Source of the DNA: Anaerolineales bacterium
GTDB lineage: Bacteria; Chloroflexota; Anaerolineae; Promineifilales; Promineifilaceae
DNA length: 7,682 bases
NCBI GenBank assembly: GCA_020432595.1
Contig: JAGQGA010000246.1
Span: 1-7,682 of the forward strand
Reading direction: 5' to 3'
Below the pieces are notes generated by a model, which saw only the letters and a program-made list of their open reading frames with translations, searched no databases and was not told where the DNA came from. Both the position numbers and the translations under genes were made by a program. This document shows, one piece after another, positions 1 through 6,331 of this stretch; the stretch's first letter is position 1, and each line of letters begins with the position of its first letter.

Positions 1-1593
1 TTGGGGATATTGGTCGGCCAGCCGCTGGCGATACCAGTCAAAGGCGAATAAATTGCTGTCCACCAGCAGTAAATCGGGTCGCTGCTGTTCGGCGTGGTGG
101 AAATACCACAGGGTGAAAATGGTGGCATCGCCGGGGGTAAGCAGCACGGCGTTGGCTGGGGCATGAGTAAAAATCTCGCCTACGGCCGGCCGCAGGGAAA
201 TAGGTTCGGCTGGTGGCTGGACGATGTGGGCGGCAAGCAAAAATAATGGCACGCAAAGGCGCAAAGACGCAAAGGAGACGCTTTTTCTTTGCGCCTTTGC
301 GCCTTGGCGTGAAATCCCCTCCATCCCAGCGGCCAAAGGGAAGGTGAGCAGCAGCAGAGTGGGCAGCAGCAGCACGTGGGCATCGGGGGTGGCGTAGGTG
401 AGGGCGTGGATGAGGGTGAGAACGGCCGTTAATAACGACAAAAGAAAAATTGTACCCATGTCATTTCGAGGTCTTCCGAGAAATCCTGTTGGTGTTGGCA
501 AAGGGTATGGTATTTCTCCTCGAAGACTCGTCGAAATGACATGTTTCTGTCCCCATGCGATCAACGGCAACCCCAGCCAACTAAACTGCACGGCCAACAG
601 TTGCCCCCAATCCGCCAGCCGCTGGGTTAGATCGGACAGGGAGAGGGCGAACAGGTTAGCGCGGTAAATCTGGCCGCTGACCAGCCACCACCAGCCGCCC
701 ACCGTGTTTGGCTGTCCCCAAACGATGGGGCTGGCGGGGCGTGCCAGCCAGGGGAGAGCTAGTAGGGGGGTGAGACCGAGGACGAAGCCGAGGAGGGATT
801 TGAACCGCAGAGGGCGCAAAGGGCGCGGAGTTTTTTTTGTGTCTGTCCAGATGTCTTTCCCGCGAAAGCGGGAATCCAGTTGGGCGGCGGATGGATACCC
901 GCTTTCGCGGGTATGACACTCTTTTGAGTAACGATCTTGGACACTGCCAATATCGTTTCTCTTTTCTTTTTCTTTCTTTGCGCCCTCCGCGTCCTCTGCG
1001 GTTAATTCTTCCCAAATGCGCCACCCAACCAAAGGCAGCAGCAGCAGCGAAGTGGCGTGGGTGGTGAGGGAGAGGGCGAAGAGGAGGGTGGTTTGAAACA
1101 ACGGCCGTTTTTTCACCACCGCCCAAACCACTGCCGCCACCGCCAGCAAATTCAGCCCGTATACCTCGGTGATGGTGGCTTGGCTCCAGACGAGGGGAGC
1201 GAAGGCGAGGGTGAGGCTGGCGGCGAGGCTGGTTGAACGGGAGAAGTGGGTGCGGAGGGTAACGGCTGTTAATCCCACCGCCGCCGCCGCTGCCACTGCC
1301 GAAAACAGGTTGAAGCGGTAGGCCATTGTGCCGATGGGGAGCAGGCTAAACAGCTTGCCCAGCAGCACATAGGTCGGGTAGCCGGTGGGGTGCGGCACGC
1401 CCAGGGTCACGCTGGCGGCAATCAGTTCGCCGCCGTCGCCGCCGTAGCTGCGCCAGGTGAGGTCGGGCGCGAGTGTCAGCAGGTAGACAAGCAGGGCGGT
1501 GGAGCCAGCCAGCAGGCCGGGGTGGGTGAGGATATGGGGGAAAACGGCCGTTTTCCCCCGCCCCTTAGCTTCCCGCGCCATAGACCCGATCAT
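1..1593 (-). CDS. DUF2723 family (TMEM260/PMT-like) membrane glycosyltransferase, N-terminal 531 codons; runs off the left edge
   Basis: The frame from ATG 1593-1591 stays open to base 1, checked triplet by triplet for stops. The N-terminal third matches DUF2723: GGDGGELIAAS (residues 51-61, with acidic D53 and E56), GVPHPTGYP (65-73), YRFNLFSA (92-99) and WSQATITEVYGLN (136-148). A later PWLARPASPIVWG stretch and a WWWLVSGQIYR stretch near 302-311 also fit. Many hydrophobic helices are visible, for example around 95-112, 120-136, 170-190, 265-286 and 382-425. DUF2723 proteins are related to TMEM260 and protein O-mannosyltransferases, so the likely role is transfer of sugar from a lipid-linked donor outside the membrane; the acceptor is unknown. 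The start overlaps the previous stop (ATGA, 1590-1593) and has a good ribosome binding site. Three palindromic repeat elements lie in frame at residues 198-264, 351-379 and 428-448, without any frameshift. Family call is strong; substrate is inference. Confidence 0.85.
   Translation of the reverse strand, partial: MIGSMAREAKGRGKTAVFPHILTHPGLLAGSTALLVYLLTLAPDLTWRSYGGDGGELIAASVTLGVPHPTGYPTYVLLGKLFSLLPIGTMAYRFNLFSAVAAAAAVGLTAVTLRTHFSRSTSLAASLTLAFAPLVWSQATITEVYGLNLLAVAAVVWAVVKKRPLFQTTLLFALSLTTHATSLLLLPLVGWRIWEELTAEDAEGAKKEKEKRNDIGSVQDRYSKECHTRESGYPSAAQLDSRFRGKDIWTDTKKTPRPLRPLRFKSLLGFVLGLTPLLALPWLARPASPIVWGQPNTVGGWWWLVSGQIYRANLFALSLSDLTQRLADWGQLLAVQFSWLGLPLIAWGQKHVISTSLRGEIPYPLPTPTGFLGRPRNDMGTIFLLSLLTAVLTLIHALTYATPDAHVLLLPTLLLLTFPLAAGMEGISRQGAKAQRKSVSFASLRLCVPLFLLAAHIVQPPAEPISLRPAVGEIFTHAPANAVLLTPGDATIFTLWYFHHAEQQRPDLLLVDSNLFAFDWYRQRLADQYPQ
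250..311. repeat. Palindromic element A (GCGCAAAG-type) inside the DUF2723 gene
   Basis: Two 26-base arms (250-275 and 286-311) are inverted copies with 3 mismatches around a 10-base spacer. Each arm is built from CGCAAAG-type units. Motifs of this kind are, from memory, frequent dispersed repeats in many bacterial genomes. The element is read in frame as residues 428-448 of the DUF2723 protein (QGAKAQRKSVSFASLRLCV plus flanks). It contains no stop in any of the three minus-strand frames. The exact ends are uncertain by a base or two. Confidence 0.85.
457..543. repeat. Palindromic element B (CATGTCATTTCGA ends) inside the DUF2723 gene
   Basis: A perfect 13-bp terminal inverted repeat (457-469, CATGTCATTTCGA; 531-543, its complement) encloses imperfect inner arms (AGAAATCC against GGTATTTCT) and a central loop. 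The length is 87 bp, exactly 29 codons. It is read in frame as residues 351-379 (HVISTSLRGEIPYPL and onward), between two hydrophobic segments of the DUF2723 protein. The TGTCATTTCGA terminus resembles, from memory, dispersed repeats of other bacteria. Confidence 0.88.
803..1003. repeat. Composite element C (AACCGCAGAG ends) inside the DUF2723 gene
   Basis: A 10-bp terminal inverted repeat (803-812 AACCGCAGAG; 994-1003 CTCTGCGGTT) bounds 201 bp, exactly 67 codons. Next to the ends, GGCGCAAAG-like and GGCGCGGAG-like modules occur on both sides, but in swapped order. The element carries an inner hairpin pair (separate entry), an eight-T run (831-838) and a pyrimidine tract (954-978). It encodes residues 198-264 of the DUF2723 protein in frame, and all three minus-strand frames are open across essentially its whole length. 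Confidence 0.85.
853..917. repeat. Inner hairpin pair nested in element C (CCCGCGAAAGCGGG type)
   Basis: Two hairpins stand side by side. TTCCCGC-GAAA-GCGGGAA (857-874) has a 7-bp stem. ATACCCGC-TTTC-GCGGGTAT (895-914) has an 8-bp stem. The hairpins are also nearly complementary to each other, with TCCA and TGGA flanking the centre and GTC and GAC at the outside, so the whole makes a larger palindrome. The sequence resembles widely dispersed REP-like or dRS3-like repeats (CCCGCGAAAGCGGGAATCC), from memory. It appears to have been inserted into, or captured by, the outer element. Confidence 0.8.
1536..1559. repeat. Perfect 24-bp palindrome centred on an AACGGCCGTT copy
   Basis: The AACGGCCGTT at 1543-1552 is flanked by GGGGGAA and TTCCCCC, so 24 bases are exactly self-complementary. 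It sits 11 codons into the DUF2723 gene (GKTAVFP) and could form a strong hairpin near the start of that reading frame. Confidence 0.9.
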
Positions 1594-3161
1594 CGCGCAC
1601 CCTCCCCTTTGATCACCGCCGGAATCGTTTGCAGCAAAATAAGCAGGTCGCGCCCCAGCGAATAATGGTCAATATAGGCTAATTCTAACTGCACCCGCTG
1701 ATCCAGCGACAAATTGCCCCGCCCACTCACCTGCATCGGGCCGGTGATGCCAGGCTTGACGGCCAAACGGCGACGGTGCCAGTCGTTGTAAAACTGCGCC
1801 AGCCGCAGCTCTTCGGGGCGGGGGCCAACGAGACTCATTTCCCCTTTGAGGACGTTCCAAAATTGAGGCAACTCGTCCAGGCTCCAGCGGCGCAGCCAGC
1901 GGCCAACGCGGGTCAGGCGGGGGTCGTCAAGCCGCTTGGGGGGCGGTTCGGGTGACTGCGGCTGTTCAGCCATCGTTTCGGCGTTGACGTGCATGGAGCG
2001 GAATTTGTAGACGGTAAACGGCCGTCCCCCTTGCCCCACGCGCTGCTGCCGGAAAATGACGGGGCCGGGTGAGTCGAGTTTGATGGCTAAAGCAAGAATG
2101 GGGATCATAACGGCCGTTAATAATAACCCAAACACGCTGCCCACAATATCAAGAAACCGTTTAAAAAGATAATTTGGCCCGGAAATAGTATTGGTCGCGG
2201 CGCTGCCACGCGGGTTTTGCCGGTAAACCAGCCCGCAGCCGTAGCCCGCACCCAATGCCAAAGCGCGAGCGGCCAGCAGCAGCGGTGAGGTCAGCGCCAC
2301 AATGCGGTCTTTGCCCCATGCTTTGGCAACAAAAGGTAGGGTGGTGAGCAAAAAGGTGAGCAGTACCCCGCCCGTGAGCAAGGCTGCCCACGGCGTGAGC
2401 AGGAGCAGGGGCAGGGTCGCAAGCAGCAGCCCCATCAGCCCCATTTGCAGCTTCATCACCTGCGGCGTGTGCGAATCTTTAACCCCGTGCTGGGGGAAGC
2501 GGCGCACAACCTGGGCTTTCCAGTAGCCGATGATGGCCTTTTTGCGGATGTAGCGGGCAAGGGTGTGGCTGTGGCGGTGGACAACAACGGCCGTTGGTTG
2601 GAACACCATTTTGTATCCTCGCGCCGCCAGCCGGAAAGAAAGCTCTTGGTCTTCGAGGTAAGGGAACTGTTCGTCAAAGCCGTCGTTTGCCAACAGCACG
2701 TCGCGGCGGTAGGCGGCGGAGTAGGTGTCAATAAAGTCAATGGTTGGTTGCTGCGCCAGCAGATCATATTTGTCTTCGTATTCAAGCTGGACAAAGCGGG
2801 CAACAAGCTGGGACTGCTGGGTGGCGTAGCTGCCTTTGGCGGCCACCAGATTGGGGTCGGTAAAGGGGGCGATTAATTCGCGTAGCCAGTTTGGCGCGGG
2901 AATGCAGTCGGCATCGGTGCAACAGACGATGGTGCCGTTGGCGGCGCGGATGCCGCTGTTGCGGGCGGCGGCGGGGCGACCACGCGACCGTTTGATGATG
3001 GTGACACCACATTGTTGGGCAAGAACGGCCGTTTCGTCCGTCGAGCCATCATCCACCACAATAATCTCATACGGCTCCGTAAACGCCTGCTGCTGCAACG
3101 CCTGCACACAAGCCACAATGGTAGCCGCAGCATTATAAGCAGGAACAACAACCGAGATCAT
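1590..3161 (-). CDS. GT2 glycosyltransferase fused to polyprenyl-phosphate sugar-1-phosphate transferase (WcaJ/PglC type)
   Basis: This 523-residue protein carries two enzymes. Residues 1-230 are a GT-A family 2 transferase: VPAYN near 6-10, VVDDGS (35-40), the DxD-like CTDADC (81-86) and YLEDQELSFR (168-177). Three hydrophobic segments follow (about 238-256, 258-279, 288-312). Residues 333-523 are a monotopic phosphoglycosyl transferase (bacterial sugar transferase, PF02397): FKRFLD (333-338), a hydrophobic reentrant helix with Pro354, DSPGPVIFRQQRVG (363-376), KFRSM (386-390), the catalytic Asp-Glu pair D429-E430 in SLDELPQFWNV, SLVGPRP (443-449) and PGITGPMQVSGR (470-481). By family, the C-terminal half moves sugar-1-phosphate from a nucleotide sugar to undecaprenyl phosphate, and the GT2 half adds a further sugar. 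The sugars cannot be read from sequence. ATG 3161 overlaps the upstream stop (ATGA) and no Shine-Dalgarno sequence precedes it, so translation probably depends on coupling. Confidence 0.93.
   Translation of the reverse strand: MISVVVPAYNAAATIVACVQALQQQAFTEPYEIIVVDDGSTDETAVLAQQCGVTIIKRSRGRPAAARNSGIRAANGTIVCCTDADCIPAPNWLRELIAPFTDPNLVAAKGSYATQQSQLVARFVQLEYEDKYDLLAQQPTIDFIDTYSAAYRRDVLLANDGFDEQFPYLEDQELSFRLAARGYKMVFQPTAVVVHRHSHTLARYIRKKAIIGYWKAQVVRRFPQHGVKDSHTPQVMKLQMGLMGLLLATLPLLLLTPWAALLTGGVLLTFLLTTLPFVAKAWGKDRIVALTSPLLLAARALALGAGYGCGLVYRQNPRGSAATNTISGPNYLFKRFLDIVGSVFGLLLTAVMIPILALAIKLDSPGPVIFRQQRVGQGGRPFTVYKFRSMHVNAETMAEQPQSPEPPPKRLDDPRLTRVGRWLRRWSLDELPQFWNVLKGEMSLVGPRPEELRLAQFYNDWHRRRLAVKPGITGPMQVSGRGNLSLDQRVQLELAYIDHYSLGRDLLILLQTIPAVIKGEGAR
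1601..1605 (-). promoter_or_regulatory. Ribosome binding site of the DUF2723 gene
   Basis: GGAGG on the minus strand lies 7 bases before ATG 1593, inside the last codons of the sugar-transferase gene. It supports this start and independent loading in addition to coupling through the ATGA overlap. Confidence 0.75.
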
Positions 3162-4222
3162 GATGACTGATGACCGATTACCGATGACTGATTACCGCTT
3201 CCCGACCACCGCCAGCGGGTGCGCGTGGCGGCAATGCTGCCCAGAATGATTTGCGGCAGCATCACCACCAAATGGAAAGCAATCGAATAACCAACCACGG
3301 CCGCTTCGTTGGGAGCATTGAGGCTGAGGAGCAGCAGAGCGGCAGCGCTGTTGAACACGCCAATTTTGGCGGGGGTGCTGGGCGGTGTGGTGACGACGCT
3401 GACGACAACATGCATCAAGGTGCCTTCCAGCAGACCAAACGGCAGATTAAAGGCCGGGAAAAGGACGGCCGGTAAAATGGCGGCCAGCAGCGCGACGATG
3501 ATTGAGGAGCCAACTAGCAGCAGCGACAGGCGCGGGCTGCGGAGGGCGGCCAGCCCTTCTAGCCCATCAACGGCGACATGCAGCAGCCGCTGGCCGATGG
3601 CGGCGGGCAGTTTGGCAAAAAGCCAGCGCAGCGTGCGGATGACCCAGCTTGTTTGGTAGGCCAGCAGATAGAGAACCAACAGCAAAAAGAAGGCGATGGT
3701 GCCTACCAGGGTGCTAGGGTTGCCGACAAAATCGGGCAGGACGACAAGGGGGAGGATGATGACGATGGTGGCGGCAAAGAAGATGAGATCGAGGGTTTTT
3801 TCGACGACAAGGGTGCCGAGGGCGCGGGCTTTGCTGATTTCGGTTTGCTGGTGCAGGGCGTAGATGCGGGCGATTTCGCCGAGGCGGAGGAAGGGGATGA
3901 TGAGGTTGACGTATTGGCCTAGCATCATAGCCCAAAAGAGGGGCATGAAGGGGGGCGGGGCTGTGTCTGGGGTTGCCAGCAGCAGTTGCCAACGCCAATT
4001 TTTAACCCAAAGGGTGGCAAGCATGATGAACAGGGCAAGCAGGATGTAGCTGAAATGGGCGTGGATGAGGGTGTCGCCGATGTCGGCCAGGGTGACGTTG
4101 CGGGCGATGAACCAGAGACCAACGGCTGTTAATCCCAACGTCAGCAGCCAATTCAGCCATTGCCAGAGCCGCCGCGAGGCTGAGGGAGGGGGTGGGGGAG
4201 CGGTTTGTTTTTCGGCCAACAT
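3158..4222 (-). CDS. Flippase-like integral membrane protein (UPF0104 / LPG synthase TM domain family)
   Basis: The 354-residue protein has a short Pro-rich cytosolic N-terminus (PPPPPSASRR) and about eight hydrophobic segments. The first spans roughly 24-41, with others near 57-74, 145-163, 172-189, 235-256, 290-302 and 310-330. Family landmarks are KNWRWQLLL (74-82), GQYVNLIIPFLRLGEIARIYAL (102-123), LGTLVVEKTLDL (135-146) and PPSTPAKIGVFNSAAALL (280-297), which corresponds to the conserved 'PGGLGVFE' region. Members share the transmembrane domain of MprF, where it flips lipid; many stand beside glycosyltransferases and have unknown substrates. Here it lies directly between the C25 peptidase and the lipid-linked sugar transferase, so a role in glycolipid translocation is plausible but inferred. 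ATG 4222 is chosen over the in-frame TTG at 4225 because GGAAGGA lies 9 bases upstream. The last ten residues or so (NQSSVIGHQSS) are encoded by a heptamer tandem repeat. Confidence 0.88.
   Translation of the reverse strand: MLAEKQTAPPPPPSASRRLWQWLNWLLTLGLTAVGLWFIARNVTLADIGDTLIHAHFSYILLALFIMLATLWVKNWRWQLLLATPDTAPPPFMPLFWAMMLGQYVNLIIPFLRLGEIARIYALHQQTEISKARALGTLVVEKTLDLIFFAATIVIILPLVVLPDFVGNPSTLVGTIAFFLLLVLYLLAYQTSWVIRTLRWLFAKLPAAIGQRLLHVAVDGLEGLAALRSPRLSLLLVGSSIIVALLAAILPAVLFPAFNLPFGLLEGTLMHVVVSVVTTPPSTPAKIGVFNSAAALLLLSLNAPNEAAVVGYSIAFHLVVMLPQIILGSIAATRTRWRWSGSGNQSSVIGHQSS
3163..3197. repeat. Heptamer tandem repeat at the flippase/sugar-transferase junction
   Basis: Five 7-bp units lie in a row: ATGACTG, ATGACCG, ATTACCG, ATGACTG, ATTACCG (consensus AT[G/T]AC[T/C]G). 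They encode the last residues (about NQSSVIGHQSS) of the flippase-like protein and lie directly before the ATGA overlap that starts the sugar-transferase gene. They resemble the short tandemly repeated heptamers (STRR) described in cyanobacteria. Confidence 0.8.
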
Positions 4223-4228
4223 CAAACT

Positions 4229-6331
4229 TTATCCTTCCGGCCGCACAATGTGGGCGCTGGGGTCGCCAAAGAGGGCAAAGGTGTCGCTGATCTCGCGCAG
4301 CCCGTCGTTGTTGGCAACATCCAGCGACAGCTTGGCCGCTTGAAACGCATCCCCCATGCGGCTGACGGCTGGGTCTTGCAACTGTTGGTAGAGGCTGGTG
4401 GCAAACGGCTCCTGGTGGGTGGAAAGGGTAAGGCTGGTGGCACCGACCAGCAGCACGGGGCCGTTTTTGTGGCGCAGCATCGTTTCCGAAAGGGAGGTTT
4501 GCTGCGGGTGGGCAAAGAGGCCGCTGAGGCAGGTAAGCTGGACGACGATGGGGGGCGTGGTGGCGGTTAGGTCGTTGACAGCATCGAGAGTGAACACATC
4601 GTCCTTGCCCCATTGGGACAAGCTGCCGTGGCCGACGTAGCTGGTGAGCCAGCCCCCGTTGTTCCAGGCGGCGGTGACTTCGCTGGCGGCGGGGCCGTTG
4701 AGAATGGAAACGGTGGCAGCGTCTAGGCCGCTATTGTCGGTAAGCTGCTGGGCAATTTGGGCGAATTGGGGTTCGGTGCCGTCGGTGGCAAAGAGGATGC
4801 GGTTAACGGCCGTTTCTCCCTCATACGCCAACGTCCGCGCCACCAACTCCTCCACCTCAGCCACCGTGGAGACCGGCCAGCGGCCAACGGCCAAATCGGG
4901 GCGTGTGTCGTTGTCTATATCGGCCAGGCGGGAGTCGCTGACCGTTTCGCCGCTAAACTGGACGGGAACCATGAGGGAAGGAACATTATTTCCAGGGGCT
5001 AAACCCAGGTAGTTGCGGTAGTCAGAGGTGGCATCGCCGACGATAAAGAGATAGCGGGGATGGGGTTCGGCCCATTGGGTGGCGGCGTAGCGCACAAAGG
5101 CGTGGATGCTTTCGGGCGAGGCGGCTCCGTCGCCAAAGGCATCGTAAATTTCGGCGGTGGTGGCAACGGCTACGGCCAGCCCTTCGGCCTGCCGCGCCTC
5201 TACCAACGAAGCCAGCGCCGGGGCAAGTTGGTCGGTGGTGACAATGAGCAGGTCAGCCTGGTTGCTGCTGTCGCGCCAGGTGGATTGGCGCACGGGTTCA
5301 ATGCTGGCTGGTTTTTGGAAACCGACGGGACCAACGGCGAGGATGTGGTCGCTGGGGGTGACGGTGAGGGAAACGGCCGTTTCCCCCTCGCTGGTAAGCT
5401 GCTGCGGTTGGGCGGGGTTGGTGATGTCGAGCAGAACGGGGTCGCCGCTGAAGCCGGTGAGGGTGAGGGTGCCGCTGGTTTGGCTGAATTGCAGGCGGTC
5501 ATTAACGGCCGTTGGCGGCGTGGCGTAGGTCAATTCCACCCAATTAAGCTGCACCACATCCAAAAAAGAAGCCCCTTCAGGGGTGTTGTCCAGCAGCAGT
5601 TCGTTGTCGCCCGTTTTAAGCTGGCCGCTGGGGATGGGGATGGTGTCGGTGAAGACGGTTTGGCCGTCGAAGCGGACGGTGGCGAGAGGTTGCCCGTTGA
5701 GCCATAAATCGAGGTCGTGGTCGTTTTCTACCTGGGGGTTGCGGGTGACACCGCGCAGTTGCAGCCGCAGTTCGGCCGGGGCATCGCTGAGGCTGGGTAG
5801 GTTGAGGGTGACGGGCAGGCTGCTTTGCTGTGGAATTTCTTGCCAATACCAGAGGTCAATGCCCTGGCTGGTGGCTTCGGCGGCGTAGAGGTGGTTTTCT
5901 TCGAGAAAAAGGGTTTGGCGAATCTCGCTGACGGGCGGGGCATCGTCGCGGCTGACGGGGCGCTGGTTGATGAGCGTGCCGGGGTGTCCGATTTCCAGCA
6001 GGTAGGGGCGTTGGGCGGTGTAGCGGTCGCTGGGGGCTTGGCCGTAGAAGATGAGGCTGTCGTCGTGGAGGAGGTAGGGAACGGCCGTTTCCCCCGTTCG
6101 CAGCCGCAGGTTGTCGCTGTCCCACGTTTCCAGCATGAACTCGGCCTGCGCCAATTCGTCGCGGGTGAGGCGGTACACGCCATCATGGTCAACCAGGATT
6201 TTGACGATGCCGCTGGCCGCTTCGCCAATGGCGACCGGAGTTTGCGGGCGCATGAGCCAAAAGGCAGCAAACGCTGCGCCCGCCCCCAGGATAAGGCTGC
6301 CGGTCAGAATGAGCGCCGTTTTGCGGGTCAT
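4229..6331 (-). CDS. Membrane-anchored C25 (gingipain-type) cysteine peptidase
   Basis: The 700-residue protein opens with a hydrophobic segment (about 5-27) that is either a signal peptide or an uncleaved anchor. Residues 40-350 are beta-rich with no clear catalytic motif. This part resembles the N-terminal propeptide and jelly-roll-like region seen before C25 domains (for example LDLWLNGQPLATVRFDGQ, 207-224). The peptidase domain covers about 360-695: FIVGDATSDYRNYL (429-442), DIDNDTRPDLAVGRWPV (471-487), catalytic His568 in YVGHGS and catalytic Cys601 in QLTCLSG. It ends at LFGDPSAHI, the usual C25 terminus, with no added sorting domain. C25 enzymes are clan CD, caspase-like; the family includes gingipains and PorU, which joins secreted proteins to lipopolysaccharide. 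ATG 6331 is chosen because it makes an ATGA overlap and is followed at once by the signal segment. GETAV occurs three times (80-84, 316-320, 505-509), each encoded by AACGGCCGTT. Confidence 0.92.
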   Translation of the reverse strand: MTRKTALILTGSLILGAGAAFAAFWLMRPQTPVAIGEAASGIVKILVDHDGVYRLTRDELAQAEFMLETWDSDNLRLRTGETAVPYLLHDDSLIFYGQAPSDRYTAQRPYLLEIGHPGTLINQRPVSRDDAPPVSEIRQTLFLEENHLYAAEATSQGIDLWYWQEIPQQSSLPVTLNLPSLSDAPAELRLQLRGVTRNPQVENDHDLDLWLNGQPLATVRFDGQTVFTDTIPIPSGQLKTGDNELLLDNTPEGASFLDVVQLNWVELTYATPPTAVNDRLQFSQTSGTLTLTGFSGDPVLLDITNPAQPQQLTSEGETAVSLTVTPSDHILAVGPVGFQKPASIEPVRQSTWRDSSNQADLLIVTTDQLAPALASLVEARQAEGLAVAVATTAEIYDAFGDGAASPESIHAFVRYAATQWAEPHPRYLFIVGDATSDYRNYLGLAPGNNVPSLMVPVQFSGETVSDSRLADIDNDTRPDLAVGRWPVSTVAEVEELVARTLAYEGETAVNRILFATDGTEPQFAQIAQQLTDNSGLDAATVSILNGPAASEVTAAWNNGGWLTSYVGHGSLSQWGKDDVFTLDAVNDLTATTPPIVVQLTCLSGLFAHPQQTSLSETMLRHKNGPVLLVGATSLTLSTHQEPFATSLYQQLQDPAVSRMGDAFQAAKLSLDVANNDGLREISDTFALFGDPSAHIVRPEG
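4232..4238 (-). promoter_or_regulatory. Ribosome binding site of the flippase-like gene
   Basis: GGAAGGA on the minus strand lies 9 bases before ATG 4222, overlapping the end of the C25 peptidase gene. It favours ATG 4222, although TTG 4225 at 6 bases cannot be excluded. Confidence 0.65.

Noticed and set aside
857..914. Hairpins as a Rho-independent terminator
   Set aside because: No U-tract follows either stem directly in the transcribed direction, and the hairpins lie within an open coding frame as part of a dispersed repeat.
759..950. Peptide SVIPAKAGIH...WIPAFAG in a third frame
   Set aside because: This is the familiar spurious translation of CCCGCGAAAGCGGG-type repeats and not a gene.
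250..1003. The repeats as a CRISPR array
   Set aside because: The three elements differ in sequence and are palindromic singletons, without regular direct repeats and spacers.
656..1126. A 156-codon minus-strand frame across element C
   Set aside because: It is out of frame with the DUF2723 gene and exists because the repeat has no stops in any frame. The peptide is basic and low in complexity.
1..1593. The DUF2723 gene as a pseudogene broken by repeat insertions
   Set aside because: Every in-frame triplet from 1593 to 1 was checked and none is a stop. Family motifs and membrane segments resume in the same frame after each element, so the gene is called intact as far as the edge.
2445..2876. 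A 143-codon plus-strand frame
   Set aside because: It is antisense to the GT2 domain, whose motifs are unmistakable on the minus strand.
5060..5707. A 215-codon open frame on the plus strand
   Set aside because: It lies fully antisense to the C25 peptidase, is Gly/Val-rich low complexity, matches no family I know, and mirrors the GC-rich codon bias of the real gene.
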